Notes under the pieces: model-generated
What the model saw: the letters and a program-made list of their open reading frames with translations, nothing else
The model's database searches: none
What the model was told of the DNA's origin: nothing
In this document: positions 30,834 to 40,977 of the stretch, one piece after another
Layout: every line of letters starts with the position of its first letter
Position numbering within the stretch: position 1 is the first letter of the stretch
Made by a program: the position numbers and the translations under genes
NCBI GenBank assembly: GCA_039105265.1
Contig: JAPFFF010000014.1
Coordinates: forward strand, 1,488,001-1,552,000
Direction: 5' to 3'
Length of the DNA stretch: 64,000 nt
DNA from: Tritrichomonas musculus
Lineage: Eukaryota; Parabasalia; Tritrichomonadida; Tritrichomonadidae

Positions 30834-33800
30834 TCAGCCGTCAGTTTCAGGGTCCGAGTCCGACCCCGAGTAAGTGTTGCTTAGACTGATATCATCAGTA
30901 AAATCGTCGGAGCTGTTTATGCGCGATCTAATCATCGCCAGAAAAGAAAGTAGCTCAGACGTCGTCAAATTAGTTATATTGAAAATGTTATCGTCAATCA
31001 GTTCAGAAGTTGAACTTTGATCGTTTGAGCTCGACAGTTCCAACTCTTCAGGAGCTTCATACTCGTAGTAGTACTCGTATTCGTATTCGTATTCGTTTAT
31101 TTCCAAATCAGCTTCACTATTGGCTTCACTTTTAGCTTCACTTTTAGCTTCACTATTGGCTTCACTTTTTGGACTTTTGTTTCTGTTCTTGCTTGCGCGC
31201 GGCGATGAGTCCCGCTTTGACTTGGCCGGCGTTTTGGGGACGGGGAGCGATTTCTGAGGGAAGAAAATCAAGTTTTCTTGAGGCATTGAAATTTTCTGAT
31301 CTTCATCGTCAACTTCATTTTCACTATCGTCCAGAATTGAATAAAAAGTGTCACGGTCATTTTCAGCTGTCACTTTTTCATCAATTTGAGTGGGAAGGCT
31401 GACAATCAGGTCGCCGAAGAATTCGATCTTTTTGATTCCGCTCGAATTTATCGATTCATTGTCAGAACCGTAAAAACCGTCAAAAAGTGAATCCAAGTTG
31501 GTGATCCTTATCAATGAAACAGGGACCATCAACTTTTTCAGAGCAAACAAATTTGAGTTCACTTCACTTTTCTGTTGAATGTGAATGACAAACCAACTTT
31601 TTCCGTGGTTTTGAGAGCCTTCCATAAGCCAGTGTCGCATGCCCGTCTCGATCGAGTACTTCTCGAGGAGGAGCGACGAAAAGCCAAAGTCAAAAGTGAC
31701 CTGCGGGGAGTTCCCAAAAGCAAGCTCAAACGGAGGGTCAGTGTTAACGGTCACCGGGTACTTTTCAATGGTCGGATATCGTTCGTAAATTGAGAGGATT
31801 GAATTGATTGAGTTCTTCAGAATGAAGTTGATCACTCCGTCCCTGAAGATGTCAAATCGCTTCAGCTCTTTCATAAGACTAAACGTCTTGTTTGTGAACT
31901 TTTTCAATCCAACCGTTTCTGTGAATGAAAGGTCAATGTGGTTGTGGCCTGTGGAAAGAAGACGATCCGGCGCATCGTTCTTCTGCATAAGATTCCCAAA
32001 GAACTCAATGTACTGAAGCTTAATGACGCCACTTGAATAGAATTTGAATTCATATTTGGTCGCAGGGACAATAAATGGCATTTTTTTAAGATCTTTGCTG
32101 AAAATGAATTCGTTGGTTTGTCGCACTTTCATGAGTGGACCATTATAAACGTTCGTGTCGTCTGCAAAAACGCTCACTTTAACGTTATCGGTTAGACACT
32201 CAATGTAGAAATGAGTCAGTTGAAAAGAAGTCGTCAAAAAGTTGATCGTTATTGATCGGTTAGGTGAATTCAAGGTGAAATACTCGTTAGGATTTAACAA
32301 CCGAAAAATAGACAAAAGAGGCTTCGAATTCACATCACTTTCCATTGTCGATATTTCAATAAAACCGTTAATTTTAACGTCTTTACTATGGAAAAATCCA
32401 CTTTTTGAGAACTTTTCTGAATTCTTCTCATTCGAGTTGACTGGAATAGGAGGAAACTTCGCAAGTGCATCAACTTCAAATGACTCCTCGGGAATCGCTG
32501 CTGTGAAAACATGATCGTCTATATATTCAATCTTTTCCTGCTTGAAATCGCCGAAGAATTCGATGTTTTCAAAGCAAAATTCATCGGTCGACGAAAGACG
32601 AATGAAGTGGAAGAAGTGAGATGATTTTGAATCTCTCAAAAGTGTATCGTTACAATTCAAATTTTTCTCATTTAAAAAGTCAATCTCTTCCCATTTAATT
32701 TCAGAAGATTGGTCAAGTGCTGGAAGTGAAGTGGTTCCTTCAATTTTCAAATTTTTCACTTTTTTATTTTTGAATAGAAGTAACGAATACTTTTCTATTT
32801 GAATTGCAAAACTCCAGAATTCTAAGGCGACGAACGCCACGGATGATTCCTCCTTTTTTTCTGTTTTTGAAGGTAAAAAACAGAAAATACGGTTAATTCG
32901 GTTTCTCTCAAAAAGTTGAAGAGGATTTGTGTACCTGTAATCAGACGATTTGACGGTTATTTCTCTGTCAATGACCGAGTTTGGGAACTGATACATCAGC
33001 AGTGAAAGGAGGCCGTTCATCACGTCATATCTGTACGTTTTTGTCAATTTTTTGTCAGAAATTTTTCCAAAGAATTCTATTTTTTTCAATTTCTGAGGTT
33101 TTTCATCGTTGTTTTCAATTCTAATTTTTGAGAAGGAAGGGCAGTTATCAACTTTGAATATGCAACATCTATTATTGTCCTTTCGTTGATGTATTTCAAT
33201 CCAATCATCTGATTTATTTGATTTGACCTTAATTGACCAATTTTTCATCGTTGTTTTTAATGAATAATAGTTCAATTTTAATTTTGAGCTGCCAAAGTTG
33301 ATTGATGCATGCTGGTCAATTGTCACTTCTTCATTATTCTTGTCACTATTGTTAATAATGATTTTGCTCAGGTTTGTTGGACTCGTTTTGACAAGTTGCT
33401 TCTCAAAAATATTTGTGAATCGGCACATTGAATTCAAAATGCCAGAAAATGGATTTTTTTTGAGAAAAACTGGATGATTCTTGATAATTACTAAGTCGTT
33501 GCTCACGGGAGCTGGAATATAATCACCGTAGAATTCTATTTTACGTAATACGCAAGGATTTTCTAAAATGAAGCGGAAATGTGAATATGAATTAATATTT
33601 CCCTTACTTTTGCCAAGATTCGAGACCAGCAAGTTGAATTCAGTCGCCACTTCTTCTATTAATTCCCAATTTTTGGCGTCATTTGATCCTTCAAGTTTCC
33701 ATTTGTTAATATTTTTTTGGAGTAGTAGATCAGCCCCAAAATAGATTGTATAATCCGATAATTTAATATGAGCAAATCTGAAATGAATGTAAATAGCATT

Positions 33801-36800
33801 ATTATGAGTACTTGTGAAGGAAATATTATCATTTGAATAATGATCGAACAGAGAAATTTCGCTTGATTCGTTTCCTGTTGTTCCCTTTGTTGAAAATGCT
33901 GTTTTTAAGTCATCAAAATTATGCTGAATTGAATAGAATAAACCGCAAAAACGACGATTTTTATCATAAGGAATTTTTGTCACTTTATTTGAGAGGATTT
34001 TGATCGGCACTTCAATTTTATATCTTGCGGCTTGTAAAGACAAATTCTCATCTTTTTCTTCCACTTTTCCGAAAAGTTCAATTTTTTTAATGGTCAAATT
34101 TGATTTACTACAAAAGTGAAAAATGGAAAAACCGCCGGATTCGTTTATTTTGAATATAGCTTCAGTTGGTGAAGTGATATCAGCTGACAAATCCAAATTT
34201 TGCCACAAAGCTGAACTATTTGAAGCCTCGATGAAGAAGTCATCTGTGACGTTCTCATTAAATTGAATGAAAACGTCTTTACAGAAAACGATTGAATCGA
34301 ATTCAATTTCTGTATAGTGAAAATGGGAACTTTTTCTATACTTTACACAACCTGAGTTCAGAATTCCATTGAATGGATTCAGAAAGTAGTCAAAATTTGG
34401 CAGCTTTTTACGAATTGGATTTGGCCTTGAAATTATAATTTGACCAAACAATTCAATTTTGTCAAAACTGAAATTTTGCCAATTTGTTTTAATTTCAATT
34501 GAAGTAACCGCCTCTTCAGAATTATTCTGTAGAATGGCGTCATCTTCAATTATTTGATCCTGATTTGCAGTTTCATAATTCAAAGAAAATATTTTTTCTT
34601 TTCTATCGTTATAACCGTCAAGTTTTATTTCATTTTTTTGAGACAAATTGAATGAAACCAAAGAAACGAATTTTACAACGATAGAAATTTCAAAGAAGTC
34701 GATCAAATAAACGTCCCCCTCCTTTTTCTTTATAATTGGCGACTTTTTCAGAGCATTCAAAATGCCGTTTTGACAATCGAGACCCGCCGGGATGAAGAAG
34801 TTCTGGAACGTTTTTAATTTATAAGGATTTCTCATTTTTGGCCTGATTAGTTTCAATTCCCCGAAGAAATTGACAAATTCAATTTCCGTTTTGTTTTCTG
34901 ATCTGTAAAGCTTGAAAAACCTGAAATACTTCCTGTTTTTCGATTGAATGACGAAATTGTTGAGTGTGAAGTTTCTGTGAACTCGAGTGAACTCGAGAAC
35001 ATCTTCATAATGGACGCCGTCATTTGATCCTTCAAGTTTCAATGACTGCAAGCCTCTGCAAGAAATTGCCAGGAAATTCAAAGAGACAGAAGAATCAATG
35101 AAATCAAAAAAGGCGAAATTTTCATCGTTTTTTGATTCAATTAATTGAGAGGGAGGACTTTTTATTTTCATTTTTTCTGTTGCTTCAACTTTGAAGAAAG
35201 ATGGGATGAGATTTGAGGTGTCTCGATAATTATGAAATTCTGAAAAAATTAAAGTTTTTAAAATGTCAGAATGGAAATCAAAATTGAATGGAAAATTGGC
35301 CTTTTGAGATGGCATGATTATGTAGTTCGTAAAAAGATCATCAGACACAAGACCGAAGAATTCAATACCATCACAAGTTCTTGATATGCTTATCTCGGTA
35401 ATATCATATACAATTTCTTCTAATTTTATAAAAGTAACATCATCGTTAATATTAATGGAGTTTTTAAAATCAACATGGTATGTTTTATTTTCATTGGTAA
35501 GTAAAGTAATAGTCAGGTCTTTTGGTAAATGAATTATTGCAAGTGCAACTAAGCTAACATTGAAAAAGTCGAATTTATAATGATTTGCTCTCTGATTCGC
35601 TTCGCCTCCATAGAAATTAAAACAGCCTAATATTCCATTGCACAAATCAATTGGAATGATTGGTTGAACACTGGTGTTCTCAAAAAAATGTATATATGGT
35701 TTATCATTATCATAATTTCGAACTATTGGCAATCTCCAAAAAAATGACGGACTGGAATAAAACGGAGAAATTATACCAAAAAATTCAATATCATATAGAA
35801 TTAATTGATTAAAACGTATTTCATTGTTAAGAATGATATCATCAAATTTTGTAATTTTAAAAAATGAAAAATAATCTGAGGTGTTCTTGGTACGGTAAAC
35901 AACAGCTTCTGTTTCAGTATCAAATATATTATCTTCAACTTCATCTAATAAAAACCAATTTTTTTCGTCATTTGAACCTTCTAATTTCCACTTGTGAGGA
36001 TTACGATTCCTATCTCGCTGATCTCGTTGAGGTACATGAATAATATAACTTGAAAGTTTAATTTTAAAACCAAATTTAAAAGTAATGGAAGCATTTGGAT
36101 CATCATACTCATCAAAAATTGAGTTCATTCCACGCAAAAAAGATTTTTCTGAATTATCTCTTTTATCTAGTTGTCCTACAGCTTCAAAAAGACCTGATTT
36201 CGTTGGATCTGTTGAAGTAAAATTTTTAATGCCATCTAAAATGCCATTTAAATTAGATCCCCAAAATGGAAATGCGCTAAATGAAGATGGAATAATATTT
36301 GAATCTTCAAAAAACTGAATCTGGCCAAAAAAATCAAAATCAATTAATCTTAATATATTAGTATCAAATCGAATTCCATATATGTCAGAAGAAATTACAT
36401 ACATATTTGCATCATTTGACGTATGAATAAGTTTACACCATTTTCCTTTTGAATTTAAATAATCAATTAAAAAATCATTTCGTTTTGTTTTAAAAAAAAT
36501 TCGATTTATTCGAAGGTGGAATGAATGAAAAATAAATTCATACTTTCCTTTTGGGCGTGGATCAAGATTATTTAAATCAGGTTTTGGATGAATGTAATTT
36601 GAAAAAATAGAATAATTTTGGTTTGATGAATTATTATTATCAAAATAATCTGATTGATGAACTGTTATGTATGAATGAAAATTATTGGACATTAAAGTCT
36701 CAAGTAAGCCAACCAGTTTCTTAATATTTTGATTAGAAGAATCATATTCAATTGATGGATTGGAGGTTTTTATCGGAGGAGGTATGTTTTCATTAAAATC

Positions 36801-37091
36801 TGTCTCGTCAAATTCTAGTTCTAGTTCTTTATCGTTTGGGACTGATTCTATTTGCACTTCTAGTTTAAAATACCGAAAATATGCATTATTATTAATATTT
36901 CGGTTAATAACATACATATTTTTTTTAGTGTCTTCCAAAGGTTGAAAAACCTCATCAAGAATAAACCAACAAAGATGGTTATTTGATCCAAATAAAGTAA
37001 ATGATTCTATGTGATATTTAGATTCCACAGTGTACGTGTGAATAGAAATCTTTTTTTCTGAGTTTTTTTCTTTGGAATAAATGAATGACAT
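30834..37091 (-). CDS. Giant F5/8 type C (discoidin-like) repeat protein
   Basis: 2085 residues, intact. Roughly ten divergent galactose-binding-like modules of 150-200 residues are recognised by the recurrent core WKLEGSNDxKNWxLLDEV followed by a strand ending in KIEFFGD or IELFGQI. The clearest cores are near residues 35-50, 350, 710, 1150 and 1820. Modules often begin with NGILN or NGLLS. The last 150 residues are low complexity: basic/Ser-Pro, then an SEANSEAK repeat, a Glu-Tyr block (coded at about 31065-31100) and an acidic Ser/Asp-rich end. No signal peptide or membrane helix, so probably cytoplasmic although F5/8C modules elsewhere are extracellular. The function is unknown. The 3' part of the gene (about 30.8-32.5 kb) uses visibly more G and C than the rest. 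Confidence 0.8.
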   Translation of the reverse strand: MSFIYSKEKNSEKKISIHTYTVESKYHIESFTLFGSNNHLCWFILDEVFQPLEDTKKNMYVINRNINNNAYFRYFKLEVQIESVPNDKELELEFDETDFNENIPPPIKTSNPSIEYDSSNQNIKKLVGLLETLMSNNFHSYITVHQSDYFDNNNSSNQNYSIFSNYIHPKPDLNNLDPRPKGKYEFIFHSFHLRINRIFFKTKRNDFLIDYLNSKGKWCKLIHTSNDANMYVISSDIYGIRFDTNILRLIDFDFFGQIQFFEDSNIIPSSFSAFPFWGSNLNGILDGIKNFTSTDPTKSGLFEAVGQLDKRDNSEKSFLRGMNSIFDEYDDPNASITFKFGFKIKLSSYIIHVPQRDQRDRNRNPHKWKLEGSNDEKNWFLLDEVEDNIFDTETEAVVYRTKNTSDYFSFFKITKFDDIILNNEIRFNQLILYDIEFFGIISPFYSSPSFFWRLPIVRNYDNDKPYIHFFENTSVQPIIPIDLCNGILGCFNFYGGEANQRANHYKFDFFNVSLVALAIIHLPKDLTITLLTNENKTYHVDFKNSININDDVTFIKLEEIVYDITEISISRTCDGIEFFGLVSDDLFTNYIIMPSQKANFPFNFDFHSDILKTLIFSEFHNYRDTSNLIPSFFKVEATEKMKIKSPPSQLIESKNDENFAFFDFIDSSVSLNFLAISCRGLQSLKLEGSNDGVHYEDVLEFTRVHRNFTLNNFVIQSKNRKYFRFFKLYRSENKTEIEFVNFFGELKLIRPKMRNPYKLKTFQNFFIPAGLDCQNGILNALKKSPIIKKKEGDVYLIDFFEISIVVKFVSLVSFNLSQKNEIKLDGYNDRKEKIFSLNYETANQDQIIEDDAILQNNSEEAVTSIEIKTNWQNFSFDKIELFGQIIISRPNPIRKKLPNFDYFLNPFNGILNSGCVKYRKSSHFHYTEIEFDSIVFCKDVFIQFNENVTDDFFIEASNSSALWQNLDLSADITSPTEAIFKINESGGFSIFHFCSKSNLTIKKIELFGKVEEKDENLSLQAARYKIEVPIKILSNKVTKIPYDKNRRFCGLFYSIQHNFDDLKTAFSTKGTTGNESSEISLFDHYSNDNISFTSTHNNAIYIHFRFAHIKLSDYTIYFGADLLLQKNINKWKLEGSNDAKNWELIEEVATEFNLLVSNLGKSKGNINSYSHFRFILENPCVLRKIEFYGDYIPAPVSNDLVIIKNHPVFLKKNPFSGILNSMCRFTNIFEKQLVKTSPTNLSKIIINNSDKNNEEVTIDQHASINFGSSKLKLNYYSLKTTMKNWSIKVKSNKSDDWIEIHQRKDNNRCCIFKVDNCPSFSKIRIENNDEKPQKLKKIEFFGKISDKKLTKTYRYDVMNGLLSLLMYQFPNSVIDREITVKSSDYRYTNPLQLFERNRINRIFCFLPSKTEKKEESSVAFVALEFWSFAIQIEKYSLLLFKNKKVKNLKIEGTTSLPALDQSSEIKWEEIDFLNEKNLNCNDTLLRDSKSSHFFHFIRLSSTDEFCFENIEFFGDFKQEKIEYIDDHVFTAAIPEESFEVDALAKFPPIPVNSNEKNSEKFSKSGFFHSKDVKINGFIEISTMESDVNSKPLLSIFRLLNPNEYFTLNSPNRSITINFLTTSFQLTHFYIECLTDNVKVSVFADDTNVYNGPLMKVRQTNEFIFSKDLKKMPFIVPATKYEFKFYSSGVIKLQYIEFFGNLMQKNDAPDRLLSTGHNHIDLSFTETVGLKKFTNKTFSLMKELKRFDIFRDGVINFILKNSINSILSIYERYPTIEKYPVTVNTDPPFELAFGNSPQVTFDFGFSSLLLEKYSIETGMRHWLMEGSQNHGKSWFVIHIQQKSEVNSNLFALKKLMVPVSLIRITNLDSLFDGFYGSDNESINSSGIKKIEFFGDLIVSLPTQIDEKVTAENDRDTFYSILDDSENEVDDEDQKISMPQENLIFFPQKSLPVPKTPAKSKRDSSPRASKNRNKSPKSEANSEAKSEAKSEANSEADLEINEYEYEYEYYYEYEAPEELELSSSNDQSSTSELIDDNIFNITNLTTSELLSFLAMIRSRINSSDDFTDDISLSNTYSGSDSDPETDG

Positions 37092-37622
37092 AAAAAAGGA
37101 AAATTATTACAAAATCAAAATCATATGGATTTTAACTTTTTAATAGCGTACGACTATTTTTAAATACAAAATATTTTTAGAAAATTTATATTTTTATCTT
37201 ATAATTGTATTTATAAATATCAAAAAAAATATTTAATATTAAATTATAATATTATTATATGATTAGTTTATAATGAACTAATATGCTTTTACTTATTCAA
37301 AAATAAATGATCTTTGTTAATGATGTTTCTTTTGAAAGCGACCCATATTCAAAAATAACAAAGATAAAATAACGTTGTTTCAAAAAGGTCATAATGCTTC
37401 AAATAAGTCATAGTGTCTCAAATTTTGAATAAAAAATCAAAATTTACTACAATTTGAATGAAAAAAGTTTAATTCATCAGAAAAATTGAGAGACACCATG
37501 ATAGCAAAAACACTCTATGAGAAATTTTAAATAACGTTACAAGAACTAACAATATAAATGCTAATTATAACATTTATTTAATTAAATTTCATATAGTTTA
37601 TTTAGAAATATTAATACAGATA
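37092..37622. other. Intergenic region, nothing supported
   Basis: AT-rich DNA with poly(A/T) stretches; no ORF, no clear repeat. The 5' region of the F5/8C giant adjoins at 37092. Confidence 0.5.
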
Positions 37623-39184
37623 TTAATAGTCTTTAACTGATGAAGGAATCATTATTATCATGAGTTCTTGACAATCTTCAAAAGATGATATATAAATTGA
37701 TTGTAATTGTGATTCTTCAGATATTTCAACTATTTGAAGTTCATAGCAAAAACTAAATGCACCTTTACATATTTTTGTTACATTGCGTGGAATAAAAATG
37801 TCTTCAATTTTTGAAGATAAAAATGCATCTTCTTCAATTGTTTGTAAGTTGGAATTTGTTGGAATTTCAACTTTTCTTAGATTTTTACAATTGAAAAATG
37901 CTCGTTCGCATATTTTTACCACGCTGTGTGGAGTAGAAATTTCTTCGATATTTGAAAATGAAAATGCATATTTTTCAATTGTTTGTAAGTTGGAATTTCG
38001 ACTTTTCTTAGATTTTTACAATTGAAAAATGCACGTTCACATATTTTTGTTACATTCTGTGGAATAGAAATTTCTTTGATATTTGATTTTGAAAAAGAAC
38101 TTGATCCAATGATTTTGATATTTAATGGAATAGGAATTTCTTTGATGTCACGTCTTACAAATAGAAGTTTGTCAAATTCTGTATCGTTTTGATTACTTTT
38201 GCCAATTAAATATTTGTCGTCTTTGAATATGAATTGACCATTCGATGGTGAAATTGTAATTCGTCTCAATTTTTCTATACCAGTACACCATCTTTCTTTT
38301 AATTCTAATAAACTTTTTGGGAAAGAAATTTCTTCGATATTTGAAAATGAAAATGCATATTCTTCAATTGTTTGTAAGTTAGAATTCGTTGGAATTTCAA
38401 CTTTTCTTAGATTTTTACATTTTGAAAATGCATATTCACATATTTTTGTTACACTGGGTGGAATAGAAATTTCTTCGATATTTGAAAATAAAAACGCATA
38501 TTCTTCAATTGTTTGCAATTTAGAATTCGCTGGAATCTCGACTTTTTTTAGACTGGTACAATTACAAAATGCTCTTTCACATATTTTTGTTACACTGAGT
38601 GGAATAAAAATTTCGGTATATCAAAAAAGTTGCACTTTTCAGACAAAATGCTCTCAATTTTTTTTCAATCACTCCTATTCAATTCGAAGACTTTTTTATG
38701 ATAAAAAAAGAGTTGATTTTTTTATGATTTAATTCCAAAAAACAAGTCAAAATAAGTTCATATATCAATATTATAATAAATAAGATTGAGAGGATTTTGT
38801 CCGAAAAGTGTAAATTTTCTCAATATATCAAAATTTCTTTAATTTTTGAAAATGAAAATGCTGGAATTTTTCTATACACCATCTTTCTTTCAAAAATGAT
38901 GCTGTCTTATTTATTTCGTCGATTTTGATTAAAAAATATTTGGAATCATCTTCGATTGTTTCACTGAGTAAAATTTTTATTAATTCAAGGTCTCCTTCTC
39001 TACATGCATAATGCAAATGTGATTCAATGTCACTGTATTCTTCCTCTGATTTGAGTTCGTTATGATTTCTGAAAAGATCAAGAATTCTTTCTTTCTTATC
39101 TTTTGATGACTCTGTATTCATATCGCTTTCAAAGTCTTCAATTGGTATCTCATATTTAACGTAATTCAATACTGTCTTTTGCAT
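37623..39184 (-). pseudogene. Decayed BspA-like LRR gene, split by a transposon
   Basis: The 5' piece (38828-39184) begins MQKTVLNYVKYEIPIED and contains an ankyrin-like unit (HLHYACREGDLELIKILLSE). The LRR part continues at 37916 to about 38614 and 37623-37922 with BspA-type units such as VTKICERAFFNCKNLRKVEI alternating with IEEISIP segments. A 215-bp element interrupts the repeats at 38615-38829. Other breaks are a frame change near 38860, just 5' of the insertion, and another near 37990-38010 where repeats also appear shortened. Without these the gene would be a normal member of the family at 3454 and 61061. Three separate lesions make it a pseudogene rather than an assembly slip. Confidence 0.8.
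38615..38829. mobile_element. Short MITE inserted in the BspA-like pseudogene (215 bp)
   Basis: The termini GGTATATCAAAAAA and (inverted) GATATATTGAGAAA continue into a well-conserved inverted ACTTTTCNGACAAAATNCTC. Both sides carry AAAATTTC (38607-38614 and 38830-38837), an 8-bp target duplication. Removing the element and one copy restores an uninterrupted LRR unit matching the neighbouring repeats. No ORF. Confidence 0.85.
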
Positions 39185-39260
39185 GAATTTCTCTTCAATT
39201 AAAAAACATAGTTTGAAACTTTTTTATTTGAAAAAGTTTAGTGCAACTTTTTGAATTCAT

Positions 39261-39385
39261 TATATAAAAAAATCTTCCAGCATGTGCATTTATAAAAAGA
39301 ATTATATCCAATTGATTTCACAGATGGAGTAAATTCAATTATTTCTAGTGATGTACATTCTTTAATATTGCAGATTTGAATAACA
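39261..39385 (-). pseudogene. Fragment of another BspA-like LRR gene
   Basis: The reverse strand reads through about one and a half LRR_5 units (NIKECTSLEIIEFTPSVKSI, then GYNSFYKCT) with no start, no neighbouring repeats and a frame that runs into AT-rich DNA. It lies just upstream of the decayed BspA-like gene and may be a rearranged remnant of it or of a neighbour. Confidence 0.6.
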
Positions 39386-39390
39386 AATTT

Positions 39391-39898
39391 TAAATAGATA
39401 TAATGGTAATCAAGTTAAGTGAATTAAACAGTTATATCAATTCACATAAAGGATATGAGTTCTGTCTTAATTTTATAGATGATTTCATTTTTATAATAAA
39501 TTAATCATGATTCAAAAATCACAAAATCAAAAATATTATCACATTATAATAAAAATTTATTTATTTATATATTTACCTCAATTATATAGCACAGTAAGGT
39601 ATGCATTTTCATTTAATTAAGACGATTTTAAAGTATATCAAAATCAATATGGTTAAAATTGCACAATTTCACATATTTCTCTGATTTTAATCATATTGAC
39701 GACGAGTAATAAAGCACAAATTGATAAATTCAGGAAATAAAAATATCAATTAGAAAGGATCAAAAGAACAAAAAGAAAATTTTACGTTAATTATTACCGT
39801 TAAAATCACTTAACATGGATCATATATCTATTTAAAATTTCAAAGGTAACGTCTTAGGCCAATATTAACCTTTGTTATATTGGCCATTATATATAAAG
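39391..39898. other. Upstream region of the LisH gene with two small hairpins
   Basis: An inverted repeat lies at about 39650-39705 (TCAATATGGTTAAAAT against ATTTTAATCATATTGA). A perfect 9-base inverted pair GGCCAATAT/ATATTGGCC (39857-39865, 39879-39887) ends 11 bases before the ATG at 39899. The second could be a promoter or 5' UTR element; nothing else is supported. Confidence 0.4.
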
Positions 39899-40552
39899 AT
39901 GCGTTCTATCCATTACAATGGACAAAAATTTAAAAAAAGATTGTCAAAAGAAGAATTGAAGCTCATTGCAAAAAATTGCTTTCAAAAAAATGGAATGGAT
40001 AAATATATCCAAAGCCGAATTCTTTCAGATTTATGCGATTATGTTAAAAAATCAAAAAATCCCAAATTTTTTTCATTAATTTCTTCGCCTAAGAATAAAA
40101 ATTCCATCGCATGGATTCGTGCTTACTCATTAGTTTTAAAATATCTTGAAGAATTTAAAATGATTTCCACAATAAATGCAATGTACAAGGAATCAGAAAA
40201 ATTAAAGGTTTCATATGATTTAAATTTTTTAAATCAAAACTTACCTTCGCAATTTTTCAGGGAATCTATAAGGACTCAAAAAAGAAACAGAAAGAAATTT
40301 TCTATCCGTGTAAAATTATGTAAAATTCCTCCACCATTGGTTATTAGCCAGAATGATGATAAAAATAAAAATAAAGTTGCAAGAACTCAACAAAATAAAA
40401 GCAATTCAGCTAAAAACAACGTTATGAATACAAATATTCAAAATAATTTAGCGAATGACGAAGTTTCTTATATTTCAGGCGATGAAAATTCACATTTTAA
40501 TGTAAGCAGCATAGATGTTCTTGCTGATGACAGCTTAATTGGTAATGAATAA
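39899..40552 (+). CDS. LisH-domain protein, OFD1/FOP-like
   Basis: 217 residues from the ATG at 39899; an in-frame extension to 39872 starts with TTG and is rejected. Residues 15-50 (LSKEELKLIAKNCFQKNGMD to ILSDLCDYV) resemble the helix preceding the LisH motif in OFD1. Residues 80-110 (IAWIRAYSLVLKYLEEFKMI to MYKES) match the LisH pattern xxLVxxYLxxxxxxxTLxxFxxES. The C-terminal 90 residues are basic, then Asn/Lys-rich and acidic, and look disordered. FOP, FOPNL and OFD1 act at centrioles and basal bodies, so the likely site is the flagellar base. The match is by pattern only; other LisH proteins remain possible. Confidence 0.6.
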   Translation: MRSIHYNGQKFKKRLSKEELKLIAKNCFQKNGMDKYIQSRILSDLCDYVKKSKNPKFFSLISSPKNKNSIAWIRAYSLVLKYLEEFKMISTINAMYKESEKLKVSYDLNFLNQNLPSQFFRESIRTQKRNRKKFSIRVKLCKIPPPLVISQNDDKNKNKVARTQQNKSNSAKNNVMNTNIQNNLANDEVSYISGDENSHFNVSSIDVLADDSLIGNE

Positions 40553-40977
40553 TATTTATAATTTATATATTAATGTAATAAATAACTGTTTTTAATAGAT
40601 AAATGTTTTTAATAATTTTTTTCTAATCAGCAGCAAAAACTCTTTTTTAAATTATTATCAACATTTAAATTATTATCTCAAAGTTTGTGAGTTTAAAGGT
40701 AAATTAATTGATATTAATGAATTGGCTACTAATTCATTAAACTGATTTCCACATTTTTACTGAATTTTTGGTCTCCTATTTCTTTTTTACACAAGTTTAT
40801 TTTTTATTTAGGATATATTTGTTATTTATTCATATGTGCTTGTTATCTTTCATGTTGCAATAAGGAAGAATACGAAATCAAATAATTAATTATGAATTCA
40901 AAAACTATTAATGATTTAATATATATTTTTAATAAATATCGAGATAGAGTAATTACTTACATTTTTTTCAAAACATT

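Noticed and set aside
39872-39898. Upstream extension of the LisH gene
   Set aside because: It begins with TTG and overlaps the GGCCAATAT inverted repeat; ATG at 39899 is preferred.
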